Positions 51,118 to 60,627 of a stretch of DNA of 64,000 nt are shown here, in pieces (the stretch's first letter is position 1; each line of letters begins with the position of its first letter). The stretch spans positions 62,001 through 126,000 of the forward strand of contig NZ_VSFC01000062.1 of NCBI RefSeq assembly GCF_008084905.1. The letters run 5' to 3'. The stretch is from Xanthomarina maritima. GTDB lineage: Bacteria > Bacteroidota > Bacteroidia > Flavobacteriales > Flavobacteriaceae. The notes beneath the pieces were generated by a model. That model made no database searches. It worked only from the letters and a program-made list of their open reading frames with translations, and had not been told where the DNA came from. The position numbers and the translations under genes were made by a program.

Positions 51118-52254
51118 GTGAATGTTGTTATAATACTTCTTTGTTTTTTTCTTGCAGGCTTTTTTCACCAAGGGCTTTACATTATCATTCCTTTTATTTC
51201 TTTATTTTATATATCTACCCAAAAAGAATCCAAATTATTCTTAAATCCAATCAGTAAGATATACTTATCAGTTGTTTTAGTTGTTTTAGGCTTCTTTGTG
51301 ATACAATCGTTATTGTACTTCGATATTAAGATTTTTTCTATAAAAGGGTGGCTTAGATTTGTGGCTTACTTTTTCTTTACAGTGTTGATTTCTTACATGA
51401 GAAAGGATGATATTAAGTATTTTTTTATCATTATTATTTTATACTTTCTATTAACCATTCCAATAGGTTTATATCAGGTTACAAAATGGGACTGGGAACG
51501 ATATCAGAATGTTTTTGATCACTCCAATCATTTAGCATATGTATTGACAATGTGCGTTTATTTTCTGTTTCTTCACAACCCATTTAAAAGTAAAATTGTT
51601 AAAAACATTTGTTTAATAGGGTTATTTGTGTCTTTATTACTTACAAAATCTACTGGTGGTTTGTTAGTTCTTTTGGTCTTATTAGGCTATAATTCACTGA
51701 AATCAAAAAGAATATCTTTAGTAAAGAAATTAACTTTTATTCTATTACTAATAATAGCAATTGTATTAGCATTAAACTTTTCAGAAAAAATAGCATATCA
51801 ATTGGAATCAATTGATTTTTTAACTTGGGAATTTGTAAAAGAAAGAATTGAAACTTATACTATAGATGGTGTTAATAGGGCAGGTGGTTATGGTTCTTTT
51901 GTTTGGCGAATTATTTTTTGGTCTAAACTAATGCTTACCTTTTTTTCAGAACCTTTTTTACACATTATATTTGGGGTTGGAGTGGACCATTTAACAAAAG
52001 GATTTATGCCATACGAATTTATGGATAAAGATCCTCATAATGATTTCGTTAAAGTATTACTTGAGTATGGTGTATTAGGGTTATTATTGTTTTTAAGTTT
52101 TTTCAGGAACATCTATAAAATTATGAACAAAAACTTTAATATTATCATTTTAATGGTGGTACCAATGTTTTTTGGAAACGCTATAGTTAATTACCCTTTT
52201 AACTTAACTTTAATTTTAATTATAATTTATGAGTATAAGCAAAATTATAATTAA
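51118..52254 (+). CDS. Wzy-like O-antigen/EPS polymerase or ligase 1
   Basis: A 378-residue inner-membrane protein with about ten hydrophobic helices. The large periplasmic loop contains WRIIFWSKLMLTFFSEPF and KDPHNDFVKVLLEYGVLGLLLF, the P-H-N plus following helix typical of Wzy_C (PF04932). The start is GTG at 51118, two bases after the GT2 stop. The 3' end overlaps the second Wzy-like gene by 26 bases. Whether it polymerises repeat units or ligates chains cannot be decided. Confidence 0.8.
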   Translation: MNVVIILLCFFLAGFFHQGLYIIIPFISLFYISTQKESKLFLNPISKIYLSVVLVVLGFFVIQSLLYFDIKIFSIKGWLRFVAYFFFTVLISYMRKDDIKYFFIIIILYFLLTIPIGLYQVTKWDWERYQNVFDHSNHLAYVLTMCVYFLFLHNPFKSKIVKNICLIGLFVSLLLTKSTGGLLVLLVLLGYNSLKSKRISLVKKLTFILLLIIAIVLALNFSEKIAYQLESIDFLTWEFVKERIETYTIDGVNRAGGYGSFVWRIIFWSKLMLTFFSEPFLHIIFGVGVDHLTKGFMPYEFMDKDPHNDFVKVLLEYGVLGLLLFLSFFRNIYKIMNKNFNIIILMVVPMFFGNAIVNYPFNLTLILIIIYEYKQNYN

Positions 52255-53446
52255 AGCAACTAATTTTTTTTTAATACTATTTGTACTTTTTACAGTACTT
52301 CCTGTAAAATTAAACTATAGTAGTATTACAATTATTCTATTATCAGTGATAAGCATTATAAACTTATTTTATTCTAAGAATATAAATTTCAAACACGATA
52401 ATTATTATATTTTTATTATTAGCATTCCATTTATTGTTTATACGTTTGGTCTAATTAATACCTCTAATTTAAGTTATGGCTTTACTATTTTGACGAAGAA
52501 TTTGAGTTTTATAGCCTTTCCCCTTATTTTTTTTAGCCTTGGGAAATATATTAATCAAAAAAAAATGTACTCATCATTCTTATTAGGGCTATCGCTTACT
52601 AATCTTTATCTTATTTACTTATTTTTTTATAATTTTAATTTTGGCACTAAGTTTTATATGATTGTTACCTTGGATGTTTATCATTCAACATATCTTGGTA
52701 TGTACAATCTATTTGCCTTTTGGGTTTGCATCAACTTCTTTATAAAGAAAAGTAAAAAAATCTACTTATTTTTAGCATTGTTTTTTATAATTTCTGCTTT
52801 ATTAACCTCTGCTAGAATTATCTTTATTTTATCTTTTCTATCCATAGTCACAACCATACTAATTTTAATTAAATCTAATAAAATAAGAGTAGTTACCCTT
52901 CTTTTTACAAGTTTAGTTAGTATATCAATACTAGTAACTATTCCATCATTTAAGCAAAAATTTAATCAATTTTTGGAATTAGAAAAAATAGGTTTTGATA
53001 GAAATAATTACAGTAGTTTATCTTCTAGATTTGGCAAAATAGAAGCTTCTTTAGAAGTTATAAAGAATAATTTATGGTTTGGCACAGGAACTGGAGATAA
53101 TATTGACGAACTGGTAAAAGAATACCGAGAAATGAAATTTGTAATGGGTTATAAGTATCGCTATAACCCACACAATCAATATCTAGATAATATGGTTAGA
53201 AATGGATTGATTGGAGGCAGTATTACGTTGATAGTCATTTACATTTTGCCAATAGTTGTTTCCTTTCGAAGGAAGGATTTTTTAATGTTAACTTTTATAT
53301 TAATAATATGTTCCGTAAGTTTAACAGAATCAATTTTAAACGTACAGAAAGGCATTACCTTTTATGTTTTTTTTGTAATCTTGTTGCTACACAAGAATTT
53401 TCAAAAAGGTTCAAATCTATCTAACAAAATTCATGACACGATATAA
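52229..53446 (+). CDS. Wzy-like O-antigen/EPS polymerase or ligase 2
   Basis: A 405-residue inner-membrane protein with about 11 hydrophobic helices. Its periplasmic loop has SSRFGKIEASLEVIKNNLWFGTGTGDN and YNPHNQYLDNMVRNGLIGG, the same Wzy_C pattern as its neighbour, but the two are otherwise quite different in sequence. It overlaps the preceding gene by 26 bases and the WecG-like gene by 14. One of the pair is probably the polymerase and the other a ligase or a second polymerase. Confidence 0.8.
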   Translation: MSISKIIIKATNFFLILFVLFTVLPVKLNYSSITIILLSVISIINLFYSKNINFKHDNYYIFIISIPFIVYTFGLINTSNLSYGFTILTKNLSFIAFPLIFFSLGKYINQKKMYSSFLLGLSLTNLYLIYLFFYNFNFGTKFYMIVTLDVYHSTYLGMYNLFAFWVCINFFIKKSKKIYLFLALFFIISALLTSARIIFILSFLSIVTTILILIKSNKIRVVTLLFTSLVSISILVTIPSFKQKFNQFLELEKIGFDRNNYSSLSSRFGKIEASLEVIKNNLWFGTGTGDNIDELVKEYREMKFVMGYKYRYNPHNQYLDNMVRNGLIGGSITLIVIYILPIVVSFRRKDFLMLTFILIICSVSLTESILNVQKGITFYVFFVILLLHKNFQKGSNLSNKIHDTI

Positions 53447-54170
53447 TTTCCTCAATACAAATGTTGACAACTTTAGTATGAAAGAGACTCTTGCTAAAAT
53501 TGAAAATACAATAGACAATAAAAAGCAATTGCTACATGTTGGAGTAAATGCCTCACACATTGTAGCATTACAAAATGATCAAGAGCTTAAAAAATGTATA
53601 AATGAAGCTGATATAATTAATGTTGATGGACAGGCTGTTGTATGGGCATCTAAAATTTTGAATCAGCCTCTTAAAGAACGAGTTTCTGGCATTGATTTAA
53701 TGGTTAATTTGGTTGAATTGGCATATAAAAAAGATTATAAAATATTCTTTTTTGGAGCAAAAGAAGAGGTTGTTAAAACAGTCGTAGATGTTTATACAGA
53801 CAAATACTCTTCTAACATTATTGCTGGTTATAGAAATGGATATTTTAAAAAAGACGAAGAACAAAATATTGCGAGAGAAATTTCAAATAGTGGCGCAAAC
53901 ATGTTGTTTGTTGGCATAAGTTCACCAATAAAAGAAAACTTTCTTTTCGAGAACAGAGACATATTAAAACAGGTAAATTTAATAATGGGTGTAGGTGGTA
54001 GTTTTGATGTCGTTTCTGGCAAAGTTAAACGTGCTCCAAAATGGATGCAAAATTGTGGCTTAGAATGGTTTTATAGATTTCTTCAAGAACCTAAGCGCAT
54101 GTGGAAACGTTACCTAGTTGGAAACACGAAATTTATTATACTAGTTCTAAAAGAACGCTTTTTAAAATAA
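53433..54170 (+). CDS. WecG/TagA/CpsF-family glycosyltransferase (GT26)
   Basis: A 245-residue peripheral membrane glycosyltransferase. GVNASHIVAL, INVDGQAVVWASKIL, ERVSGIDLM, FFFGAKEEVV, MGVGGSFDVVSGKVKRAPKWMQNCGLEWFYRFLQEPKRMWKRYL are the GT26 signature blocks. The family includes ManNAcA and ManNAc transferases acting on lipid-linked GlcNAc. With wecB and wecC present, a role in adding ManNAcA is likely. A terminator follows at once. Confidence 0.92.
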   Translation: MTRYNFLNTNVDNFSMKETLAKIENTIDNKKQLLHVGVNASHIVALQNDQELKKCINEADIINVDGQAVVWASKILNQPLKERVSGIDLMVNLVELAYKKDYKIFFFGAKEEVVKTVVDVYTDKYSSNIIAGYRNGYFKKDEEQNIAREISNSGANMLFVGISSPIKENFLFENRDILKQVNLIMGVGGSFDVVSGKVKRAPKWMQNCGLEWFYRFLQEPKRMWKRYLVGNTKFIILVLKERFLK

Positions 54171-54212
54171 TACGTTTTTTCTTTTTAAACTAGCTTAAAA
54201 ACGTATTCTTTT
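54169..54212 (+). terminator. Terminator after the WecG-like gene
   Basis: AATACGTTTTT (54169-54179) and AAAAACGTATT (54197-54207) are perfect 11-bp inverted repeats with a 17-base loop, followed by CTTTTT. It overlaps the stop codon and ends the wecB-to-wecG transcript. Confidence 0.7.
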
Positions 54213-54254
54213 TAGAATAATAATTTAAGAGTGCATTTTTTCAACTTACTTTCC

Positions 54255-54262
54255 TATTTTTG
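54255..54262 (+). promoter_or_regulatory. Candidate -7 promoter element for ugd
   Basis: TATTTTTG matches TAnnTTTG and ends 18 bases before the ugd ATG. It comes just after the terminator at 54169-54212, so ugd and the following genes may form a separate transcript. No TTG at -33. Confidence 0.4.
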
Positions 54263-54280
54263 TTGGATAAAGCAATTTAA

Positions 54281-55681
54281 ATGAAAATTAAAAATATCTG
54301 TTGTATTGGCGCAGGTTATGTTGGTGGTCCCACCATGGCTGTCATTGCTCAAAAATGCCCCCATATTAAAGTCACAGTTGTAGACATCAATGAAGCAAGA
54401 ATAGCAGCCTGGAACGATAAAGACTTAAGTAAATTACCTGTTTTTGAACCAGGATTAGATGACATTGTAAAAGGAGCTAGAGATAGAAACCTCTTTTTTT
54501 CAACTGATGTCGATAAAGCTATTGACGAAGCAGAAATGATATTCATATCGGTAAACACCCCAACTAAAACATATGGAAAGGGTAAAGGTATGGCTGCAGA
54601 TTTAAAGTATATTGAATTATGTGCCCGCCAGATAGCACGTGTTTCAAAAACTGATAAAATTGTCGTTGAAAAATCAACATTACCTGTGCGAACTGCTTCA
54701 GCAATTAAAAGTATTTTGGATAATACCGGAAACCATGTACAGTTTCAAATATTATCTAATCCGGAGTTTTTAGCCGAAGGAACAGCAGTTCCAGATCTGC
54801 TAAACCCAGATCGTGTATTAATTGGTGGAGATACAACTCCTGAAGGAACAAAGGCAGTTAATGCACTTGTTGAGGTTTATGAAAACTGGGTGCCTAAAGC
54901 ACAAATTCTAACAACCAATGTATGGTCTTCAGAATTGTCTAAACTAACAGCAAATGCCTTCTTAGCTCAACGTGTTTCGTCTATTAATGCCATGTCTGAA
55001 CTTTGCGAAAAAACAGGTGCAGATGTTGATGAAGTTGCTAAAGCTATTGGAATGGATAGTAGAATTGGATCCAAATTTTTAAAAGCTTCAGTAGGCTTTG
55101 GGGGTTCTTGCTTTCAAAAAGATATTCTCAACCTTGTATATATAGCAAAGAGCTATGGTTTAAATAAGGTTGCAGATTATTGGGAGCAAGTAATAATAAT
55201 GAATGACCATCAAAAGCAACGGTTTTCTGATAACATTGTTAATACCTTGTACAATACAGTTTCTGGGAAAAAAATTACATTCTTAGGTTGGGCATTTAAA
55301 AAGGACACGAATGATACACGTGAATCTGCAGCAATAAAAGTAGCTGATAATTTACTAAGTGAACAAGCAAATATTTCTGTTTTTGATCCTAAGGTAGTTG
55401 GTGAGAGAGTCTATGCTGATTTAGATTATTTAAAAACTAGAACGACAGAAGAAAATAGACGCTTACTAAATGTATGTAAAGATCCTTATCAAGCATGTAA
55501 TGAGTCACACGCTATAGCTGTTTTAACTGAATGGGATGAATTTGTAGATTACGATTGGGAAAACATTTATAAATCTATGAAAAAACCTGCTTTTGTTTTT
55601 GATGGTAGAGGAATTCTTAATCAAAAAACATTAGAAAAAATAGGCTTTGTATATTATAAAATTGGAAGTGGAATAGACTAA
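54281..55681 (+). CDS. ugd: UDP-glucose 6-dehydrogenase
   Basis: Oxidises UDP-glucose to UDP-glucuronate. At 466 residues it is of the longer, eukaryote-like type; [20 protein letters not shown] at the start and [24 protein letters not shown] in the middle are characteristic. The catalytic cysteine is in [11 protein letters not shown] (about 272-282). It supplies UDP-GlcA to the UDP-xylose synthase next to it and to the 4-epimerase at 45460. Confidence 0.96.
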   Translation: MKIKNICCIGAGYVGGPTMAVIAQKCPHIKVTVVDINEARIAAWNDKDLSKLPVFEPGLDDIVKGARDRNLFFSTDVDKAIDEAEMIFISVNTPTKTYGKGKGMAADLKYIELCARQIARVSKTDKIVVEKSTLPVRTASAIKSILDNTGNHVQFQILSNPEFLAEGTAVPDLLNPDRVLIGGDTTPEGTKAVNALVEVYENWVPKAQILTTNVWSSELSKLTANAFLAQRVSSINAMSELCEKTGADVDEVAKAIGMDSRIGSKFLKASVGFGGSCFQKDILNLVYIAKSYGLNKVADYWEQVIIMNDHQKQRFSDNIVNTLYNTVSGKKITFLGWAFKKDTNDTRESAAIKVADNLLSEQANISVFDPKVVGERVYADLDYLKTRTTEENRRLLNVCKDPYQACNESHAIAVLTEWDEFVDYDWENIYKSMKKPAFVFDGRGILNQKTLEKIGFVYYKIGSGID

Positions 55682-55704
55682 CTAACAATCAGAAAGGAAT
55701 AGTA

Positions 55705-56697
55705 TTGGAAAAGAAAAATGTACTTATTACAGGAGCTGCAGGGTTTTTAGGATCGCATTTATGTGATAAATTTATTTCAGAAGGATTTCGTGTAATTGGA
55801 ATGGATAATTTTATTACTGGAGACAAAAAAAATATTGATCATTTGTTTGATAATCCACATTTTCATTTTATTGAACATGACGTAACAGAATTTATAAAAA
55901 TTGAAGAAAATCTTGATTTTATTCTACATTTTGCCTCACCTGCAAGTCCAATTGATTATTTAAAAATACCTATTCAAACGTTAAAGGTGGGTTCTTTAGG
56001 GACACACAACTTATTAGGTTTAGCTAAAGCAAAAAAGGCTAGAATTTTGATAGCTTCTACTTCTGAAGTTTACGGAGATCCTTTAGTTCACCCACAAAGT
56101 GAAGACTATTATGGTAATGTTAATACAATAGGTCCAAGAGGTGTATATGATGAGGCCAAAAGATTTCAAGAATCCATTACAATGGCTTACCATAGATTTC
56201 ATGGACTTGAAACTAGAATTGTACGTATTTTCAACACATATGGACCTCGAATGAGATTAAATGATGGTCGTGTAATTCCTGCCTTTATGGGTCAAGCCTT
56301 AAGAGGTGAAGACCTAACTATTTTTGGTGACGGTTTACAAACTAGATCGTTTTGTTATGTTTCAGATCAAATAGATGGGATTTATAAACTTTTATTTAGT
56401 AATTATTCTTATCCTGTAAACATAGGAAATCCACATGAGATTACTATTAAAGATTTTGCTGAAGAGATTATAAATCTTACTGGAACTGATCAAAAAATAA
56501 CGTATAAAGAACTTCCAAAAGACGACCCATTACAAAGACAACCTGATATTTCATTAGCTAAAAGTCTTTTGGGCTGGGAACCAAAAATAGAAAGAGAAGT
56601 AGGTATGCGTAAAACATTTAATTATTTTAAAAACCTTACCGAGGAAGAATTATATAAAAGTGAACATAAAGATTTTACAAAGCATATAAAAAAATAA
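55705..56697 (+). CDS. UDP-glucuronate decarboxylase (UDP-xylose synthase)
   Basis: A 330-residue [19 protein letters not shown] near residue 9, [64 protein letters not shown] (Y-x-x-x-K) and [17 protein letters not shown] are the marks of UXS enzymes. It should convert UDP-GlcA to UDP-xylose. The start is TTG at 55705; no ATG fits the conserved N-terminus. It lies 23 bases after ugd. Confidence 0.92.
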   Translation: MEKKNVLITGAAGFLGSHLCDKFISEGFRVIGMDNFITGDKKNIDHLFDNPHFHFIEHDVTEFIKIEENLDFILHFASPASPIDYLKIPIQTLKVGSLGTHNLLGLAKAKKARILIASTSEVYGDPLVHPQSEDYYGNVNTIGPRGVYDEAKRFQESITMAYHRFHGLETRIVRIFNTYGPRMRLNDGRVIPAFMGQALRGEDLTIFGDGLQTRSFCYVSDQIDGIYKLLFSNYSYPVNIGNPHEITIKDFAEEIINLTGTDQKITYKELPKDDPLQRQPDISLAKSLLGWEPKIEREVGMRKTFNYFKNLTEEELYKSEHKDFTKHIKK

Positions 56698-58056
56698 GTG
56701 ACTACATTTAAACAAGGACGATATTCAGGCTATTTAAAGCATATTTCTTACTTAATTGATTTAAGTATTTTAAATGGGCTAGCTTTGTTATATTTTTTTA
56801 AATCTGTCGATTCAATAAAATTTATTGTTTTAATATCATCTGCTTGGATAATTTTATCAATTTATTCAAAATTTTACGAAGTTTATAGATATTCAAGAGA
56901 AATAAATATTGCTTCTTTAATTTTAAAGCAATTGGGTTTATTTACTTTACTTATGTTAGCTTTTTCTGGGCTAAATCTTAGCCTAGAAATTCAACCAATC
57001 GTAATTTTAAAATATACTATCTCAACTTTATTTTTAATCGGTTTATTTAAATTCACACTTTACTATTTACTACAAAAATACCGGACAACTTTCGGAGGTA
57101 ATTATAGGATTACAGCTATAATAGGTAAAAATAAACAAACAAATGCATTAGAAAGCTTCTTTCACAATAATCCAGAATATGGTTATATTCATAAAAAAAC
57201 TTTCAATACTAAAGACAAGGATGGATTTAGTTTAGATGTTTGTTTTAATTTCATAGCTAAAGAATCTATAGATGAAATTTATTGTGCTATTTCTGAACTT
57301 TCAAATTCTCAAGTTTATAAAATAATAGACTTTGCAGATAATAATTTAAAAATACTTAAATTTTTACCAGACAATAAAGACATTCATTCGAAAAAACTTA
57401 AATACGAATATTATGACTATATTCCAGTTCTATCTTTAAGGAACATTCCATTAGAAGATTCTGTAAATCAATTTATAAAAAGATTATTTGATATTTTATT
57501 TTCATCTTTAGTTATAATTTTTTTATTATCATGGTTGACACCTATAATAGCAGTATTGATAAAAATTGAATCTAAAGGCCCTGTATTTTTTAAACAATCT
57601 AGAAATGGTTTTAATTATAAAGAATTTGATTGTTATAAGTTTAGATCTATGATGCCAAATAAAGATGCACATTTATATCAAGCTACACGTGGTGACCAAA
57701 GAATTACAAGAATTGGAAAATTTATAAGAAAAACGAGTATTGACGAATTACCTCAGTTTTTTAATGTGTTATTTGGAGACATGTCAGTTGTAGGCCCTAG
57801 ACCTCACATGGTTAGCCACACCAATATGTATGCCAAAAAAATAGATAAATTTATGGTTCGTCATTTTGTAAAACCTGGCATTACTGGTTTAGCTCAAATT
57901 AGTGGATTTCGAGGTGAAGTTGAAACAGATAAAGATATTATAGGTCGTGTTAAATATGATATATTTTATATAGAAAACTGGTCGTTGTTATTAGATTTTA
58001 AAATAATTTTTAAAACCTTTTTAAATGCGGTTAAAGGGGAAGAAAAAGCATATTAG
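56698..58056 (+). CDS. Polyprenyl-phosphate sugar-1-phosphate transferase (WcaJ-like)
   Basis: Initiating enzyme of the repeat unit, transferring a hexose 1-phosphate to undecaprenyl phosphate. It is 452 residues with GTG start at 56698 directly after the UXS stop. The N-terminal part has four membrane helices and a soluble domain (about 140-250). The C-terminal catalytic domain (about 260-450, PF02397) has KRLFDILFSSLVIIF, FDCYKFRSMM, DELPQFFNVLFGDMSVVGPRPH and KPGITGLAQISGFRGE. It converges with the GT4 gene and overlaps its end by 4 bases. Confidence 0.93.
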   Translation: MTTFKQGRYSGYLKHISYLIDLSILNGLALLYFFKSVDSIKFIVLISSAWIILSIYSKFYEVYRYSREINIASLILKQLGLFTLLMLAFSGLNLSLEIQPIVILKYTISTLFLIGLFKFTLYYLLQKYRTTFGGNYRITAIIGKNKQTNALESFFHNNPEYGYIHKKTFNTKDKDGFSLDVCFNFIAKESIDEIYCAISELSNSQVYKIIDFADNNLKILKFLPDNKDIHSKKLKYEYYDYIPVLSLRNIPLEDSVNQFIKRLFDILFSSLVIIFLLSWLTPIIAVLIKIESKGPVFFKQSRNGFNYKEFDCYKFRSMMPNKDAHLYQATRGDQRITRIGKFIRKTSIDELPQFFNVLFGDMSVVGPRPHMVSHTNMYAKKIDKFMVRHFVKPGITGLAQISGFRGEVETDKDIIGRVKYDIFYIENWSLLLDFKIIFKTFLNAVKGEEKAY

Positions 58057-59219
58057 ATAGAAGTTAACATATAATCTAATTGATTATTAAAATCAAACTC
58101 AATTAATGCAGTTTTTCTTATTTTTTGTTTTAACTCTATATTTAAATCTGTTTTTTTGATTGTTGAAATTTTTCTATTTAAAGCTTGATAATCTCCAGCT
58201 TCTACAACCCAACCTAAATTAAATCTTTCAACTATTCTTTCCCCTTCACCACCACCAAAATAAACTAAAGGCAGACCCAACCTAGCATATTCAAATATTT
58301 TAGAAGGCACAGATCCATAAATTCTTTTCAATAATGGTATAATTGTTAAATCGTAATTTAATAGTTCTTTATGAAGTTTATTTCTTGAAATTTCACCATG
58401 GTAAAATATTGGTAGTTCAGGATGACTTGTTATAAACGATTCAATTTTGGTTTGTTCACCTCCTGTTCCATATATATGAAACTCTAAAGTAGAATAGTCT
58501 AATTCATTACATAATTTATAAATACCTTGAGCTACACCTAGTAAACCAGCATAGACTAGTTTGATTTTTCCTTTAGTAGTAACTTTGTTTTCCATATCTG
58601 AAACTTCAAAATCTGGATAATTTCTATATAAAAAGTTTTTTTTATGTGGAGAAATCGAATTAATATGTGTTATTATTTCTTCACTTTGTCCTAAAACAAT
58701 ATCTGCTTTTTTATAGTTAAATTGTTCTATGTTTTGTAGTATTTTGTAGCTAAAATTCTCTCTAAAAACACCTAATTCCAGTCCTGCTATTGGCCATAAA
58801 TCGCTTACATTTAAAATAAGTCTTCTATTTTTAGAATGTAAAAACAACATGCTTGTAAAAGCAACTAAAAGTGGAGGTGATTGTATAATAATCGTTTGTG
58901 GAATTTTATTCCAAATAAAAAACCAAATCAGGCTAAAACTATAAGAAAACATAGCAAATAAACGTATGAACTTGTTTTTAGAATTACTGGCATATAACCA
59001 TAATCTATGAATAGTTATGTTATTTTCAATGTTTGTATACTTGAACTTCCCTTTATATTTTGGGAATATTTTTCCAGTAGGATAATTTGGTAATGGTGTA
59101 ATTACAGAAACCTTATATTTTCTCTTTTTTAAGCCTTCAGCTAAATGAAACATTCTATTTGAAGCCGCTCCAATTTCAGGAGGAAAATAACTTGTAATAA
59201 TTAATATACTTTTCATCAT
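58053..59219 (-). CDS. Family 4 glycosyltransferase (WbuB-like)
   Basis: A 388-residue GT-B transferase. ITSYFPPEIGAASNRMFHLAEGLKKRKYKVSVITPLPNYPTGKIF is the WbuB-type N-terminus. KIKLVYAGLLGVAQGIY starts the C-terminal Rossmann domain, with PSKIFEYARLGLPLVYFGGGEGERIVE as the donor-binding E-x7-E type segment. Substrate unknown. It points opposite to the main locus and is immediately downstream of the CapK-like gene. Confidence 0.9.
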   Translation of the reverse strand: MMKSILIITSYFPPEIGAASNRMFHLAEGLKKRKYKVSVITPLPNYPTGKIFPKYKGKFKYTNIENNITIHRLWLYASNSKNKFIRLFAMFSYSFSLIWFFIWNKIPQTIIIQSPPLLVAFTSMLFLHSKNRRLILNVSDLWPIAGLELGVFRENFSYKILQNIEQFNYKKADIVLGQSEEIITHINSISPHKKNFLYRNYPDFEVSDMENKVTTKGKIKLVYAGLLGVAQGIYKLCNELDYSTLEFHIYGTGGEQTKIESFITSHPELPIFYHGEISRNKLHKELLNYDLTIIPLLKRIYGSVPSKIFEYARLGLPLVYFGGGEGERIVERFNLGWVVEAGDYQALNRKISTIKKTDLNIELKQKIRKTALIEFDFNNQLDYMLTSI

Positions 59220-60551
59220 TTAAACGTTATGAATTTTAGATGAAAACTGCCTCAATTTACCACTTTTTGAGCGTTCTAATTTAATTTGTCTTTCAAAATT
59301 AATATGAAGCCCTTTTTCTAAATAATGTTCCATTTCTTTAGAAATAACTTTCATTTTATCATCAGAAAGTTCATTTTGGCTAACATATTTTATTGTAAAA
59401 GCGTCTTTTAGAATTTGTTCGATAATAAATTCTTTTACATTGCCATCATCTTCAATAATACTTTTTGTAATATAATAAAATGTAAGTCCAGCAGCTTTTT
59501 TCCCACTTGGTAAAATAGCAATATCATTAGTTCTTCCGGTGAGTTTTTCTAATATAGGTTTTTTAATGGTACTATTTTTTGACAGGATACCAATGTCTCC
59601 AATATCATATCTAATAAAAGGATGTGCTTTATTATATAGAGAAGTTATAACAATTCGGCCTTCTTCTCCTAATGGCAATATATTATTATCATTGTCTAAT
59701 ATCTCTACTAAAAGAGTTTCACTATTAACTTGCCATTCATCATTAGTATTTTGAAAAGCAATAATATCGAGTTCTGAAGCTCCATATTCATTAATCACAG
59801 GAATTCCAAACTGCAATTCCAGAAGTTTTTTATCATTTTCAAAAAGCATTTCAGAAGTAACAACACAAGCTTTTAAAGAAGGACAAATGTCTTTTAAAAT
59901 TATATTTTCCCGATTTAAATATTTAGCAAATTGCACGATGGAACTTGTATAGCCATTCAAATAATCAAATTTAGTGCTTTTGAAAATTTTTAAATGCCTT
60001 TTAAAAGCTTTGTCACTTAAATCAAAAACAGAAAATCTATAACGTTTGCCTAAAGCATCTTTAAAGCGTTCTTTATAATATCCTTTTTTATCTAATGGGA
60101 TGCCATAAAATCGGGCTTGTTTAGAACTGTTAAAATCTAGGTTATACCATCCAAACCTATCTTTAATAATTGCCCAAGTTAGAGTGTGGCAATATTTATC
60201 TTTAGCAAAAACAAATGGATCTCCAGAAGAACCTGAAGTTTTATTTAAATAGATCTTTTTATTTTTAAAAGTATTAGATAGCCTCTCATTTACGGGCTTT
60301 TGTAAATCATGCTTTGTCATAACTGGTATTGAATTCCAATCTAACAAATTTGCATTTTTTGCCAGTAGTTTGTAAAATGGCGTATGTTTTAGATGAAAAT
60401 TTACAATGTCTTGTTTTTTCTCATTAACATATGCCTCAAATTCACTTTCCTTTTTTAATTGAATATTTCGTAAAGCTTTTTCAGCTTTCTTTATAGGAAA
60501 GCCATTAAGTTTTAAGGAAAGATCGAATAAATTCAAAATAAAAAAAATCAT
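59220..60551 (-). CDS. CapK-like adenylate-forming protein
   Basis: A 443-residue protein of the phenylacetate-CoA ligase/CapK branch of the ANL superfamily. The phosphate-binding motif is NKTSGSSGDPF (103-113), EYGASELD holds the central motif, RYDIGDIG binds ribose, and LTGRTND is the hinge. CapK-type proteins occur in many capsule loci; their reaction is unproven, and they may activate a carboxylic acid for attachment to a sugar. Its stop codon lies directly next to the GT4 start, so the two are one leftward operon, divergent from purD. Confidence 0.88.
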   Translation of the reverse strand: MIFFILNLFDLSLKLNGFPIKKAEKALRNIQLKKESEFEAYVNEKKQDIVNFHLKHTPFYKLLAKNANLLDWNSIPVMTKHDLQKPVNERLSNTFKNKKIYLNKTSGSSGDPFVFAKDKYCHTLTWAIIKDRFGWYNLDFNSSKQARFYGIPLDKKGYYKERFKDALGKRYRFSVFDLSDKAFKRHLKIFKSTKFDYLNGYTSSIVQFAKYLNRENIILKDICPSLKACVVTSEMLFENDKKLLELQFGIPVINEYGASELDIIAFQNTNDEWQVNSETLLVEILDNDNNILPLGEEGRIVITSLYNKAHPFIRYDIGDIGILSKNSTIKKPILEKLTGRTNDIAILPSGKKAAGLTFYYITKSIIEDDGNVKEFIIEQILKDAFTIKYVSQNELSDDKMKVISKEMEHYLEKGLHINFERQIKLERSKSGKLRQFSSKIHNV

Positions 60552-60601
60552 AATTTCTGTAAAGTAAATAAAAAATATTCGTGTATTCGAAGCATTAGTT
60601 T

Positions 60602-60609
60602 TATTTTTG
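60602..60609 (+). promoter_or_regulatory. Candidate -7 promoter element for purD
   Basis: TATTTTTG matches TAnnTTTG and ends 18 bases before the purD ATG. No TTG at -33. Confidence 0.4.
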
Positions 60610-60627
60610 TGCTAAACTACTCTCAAC

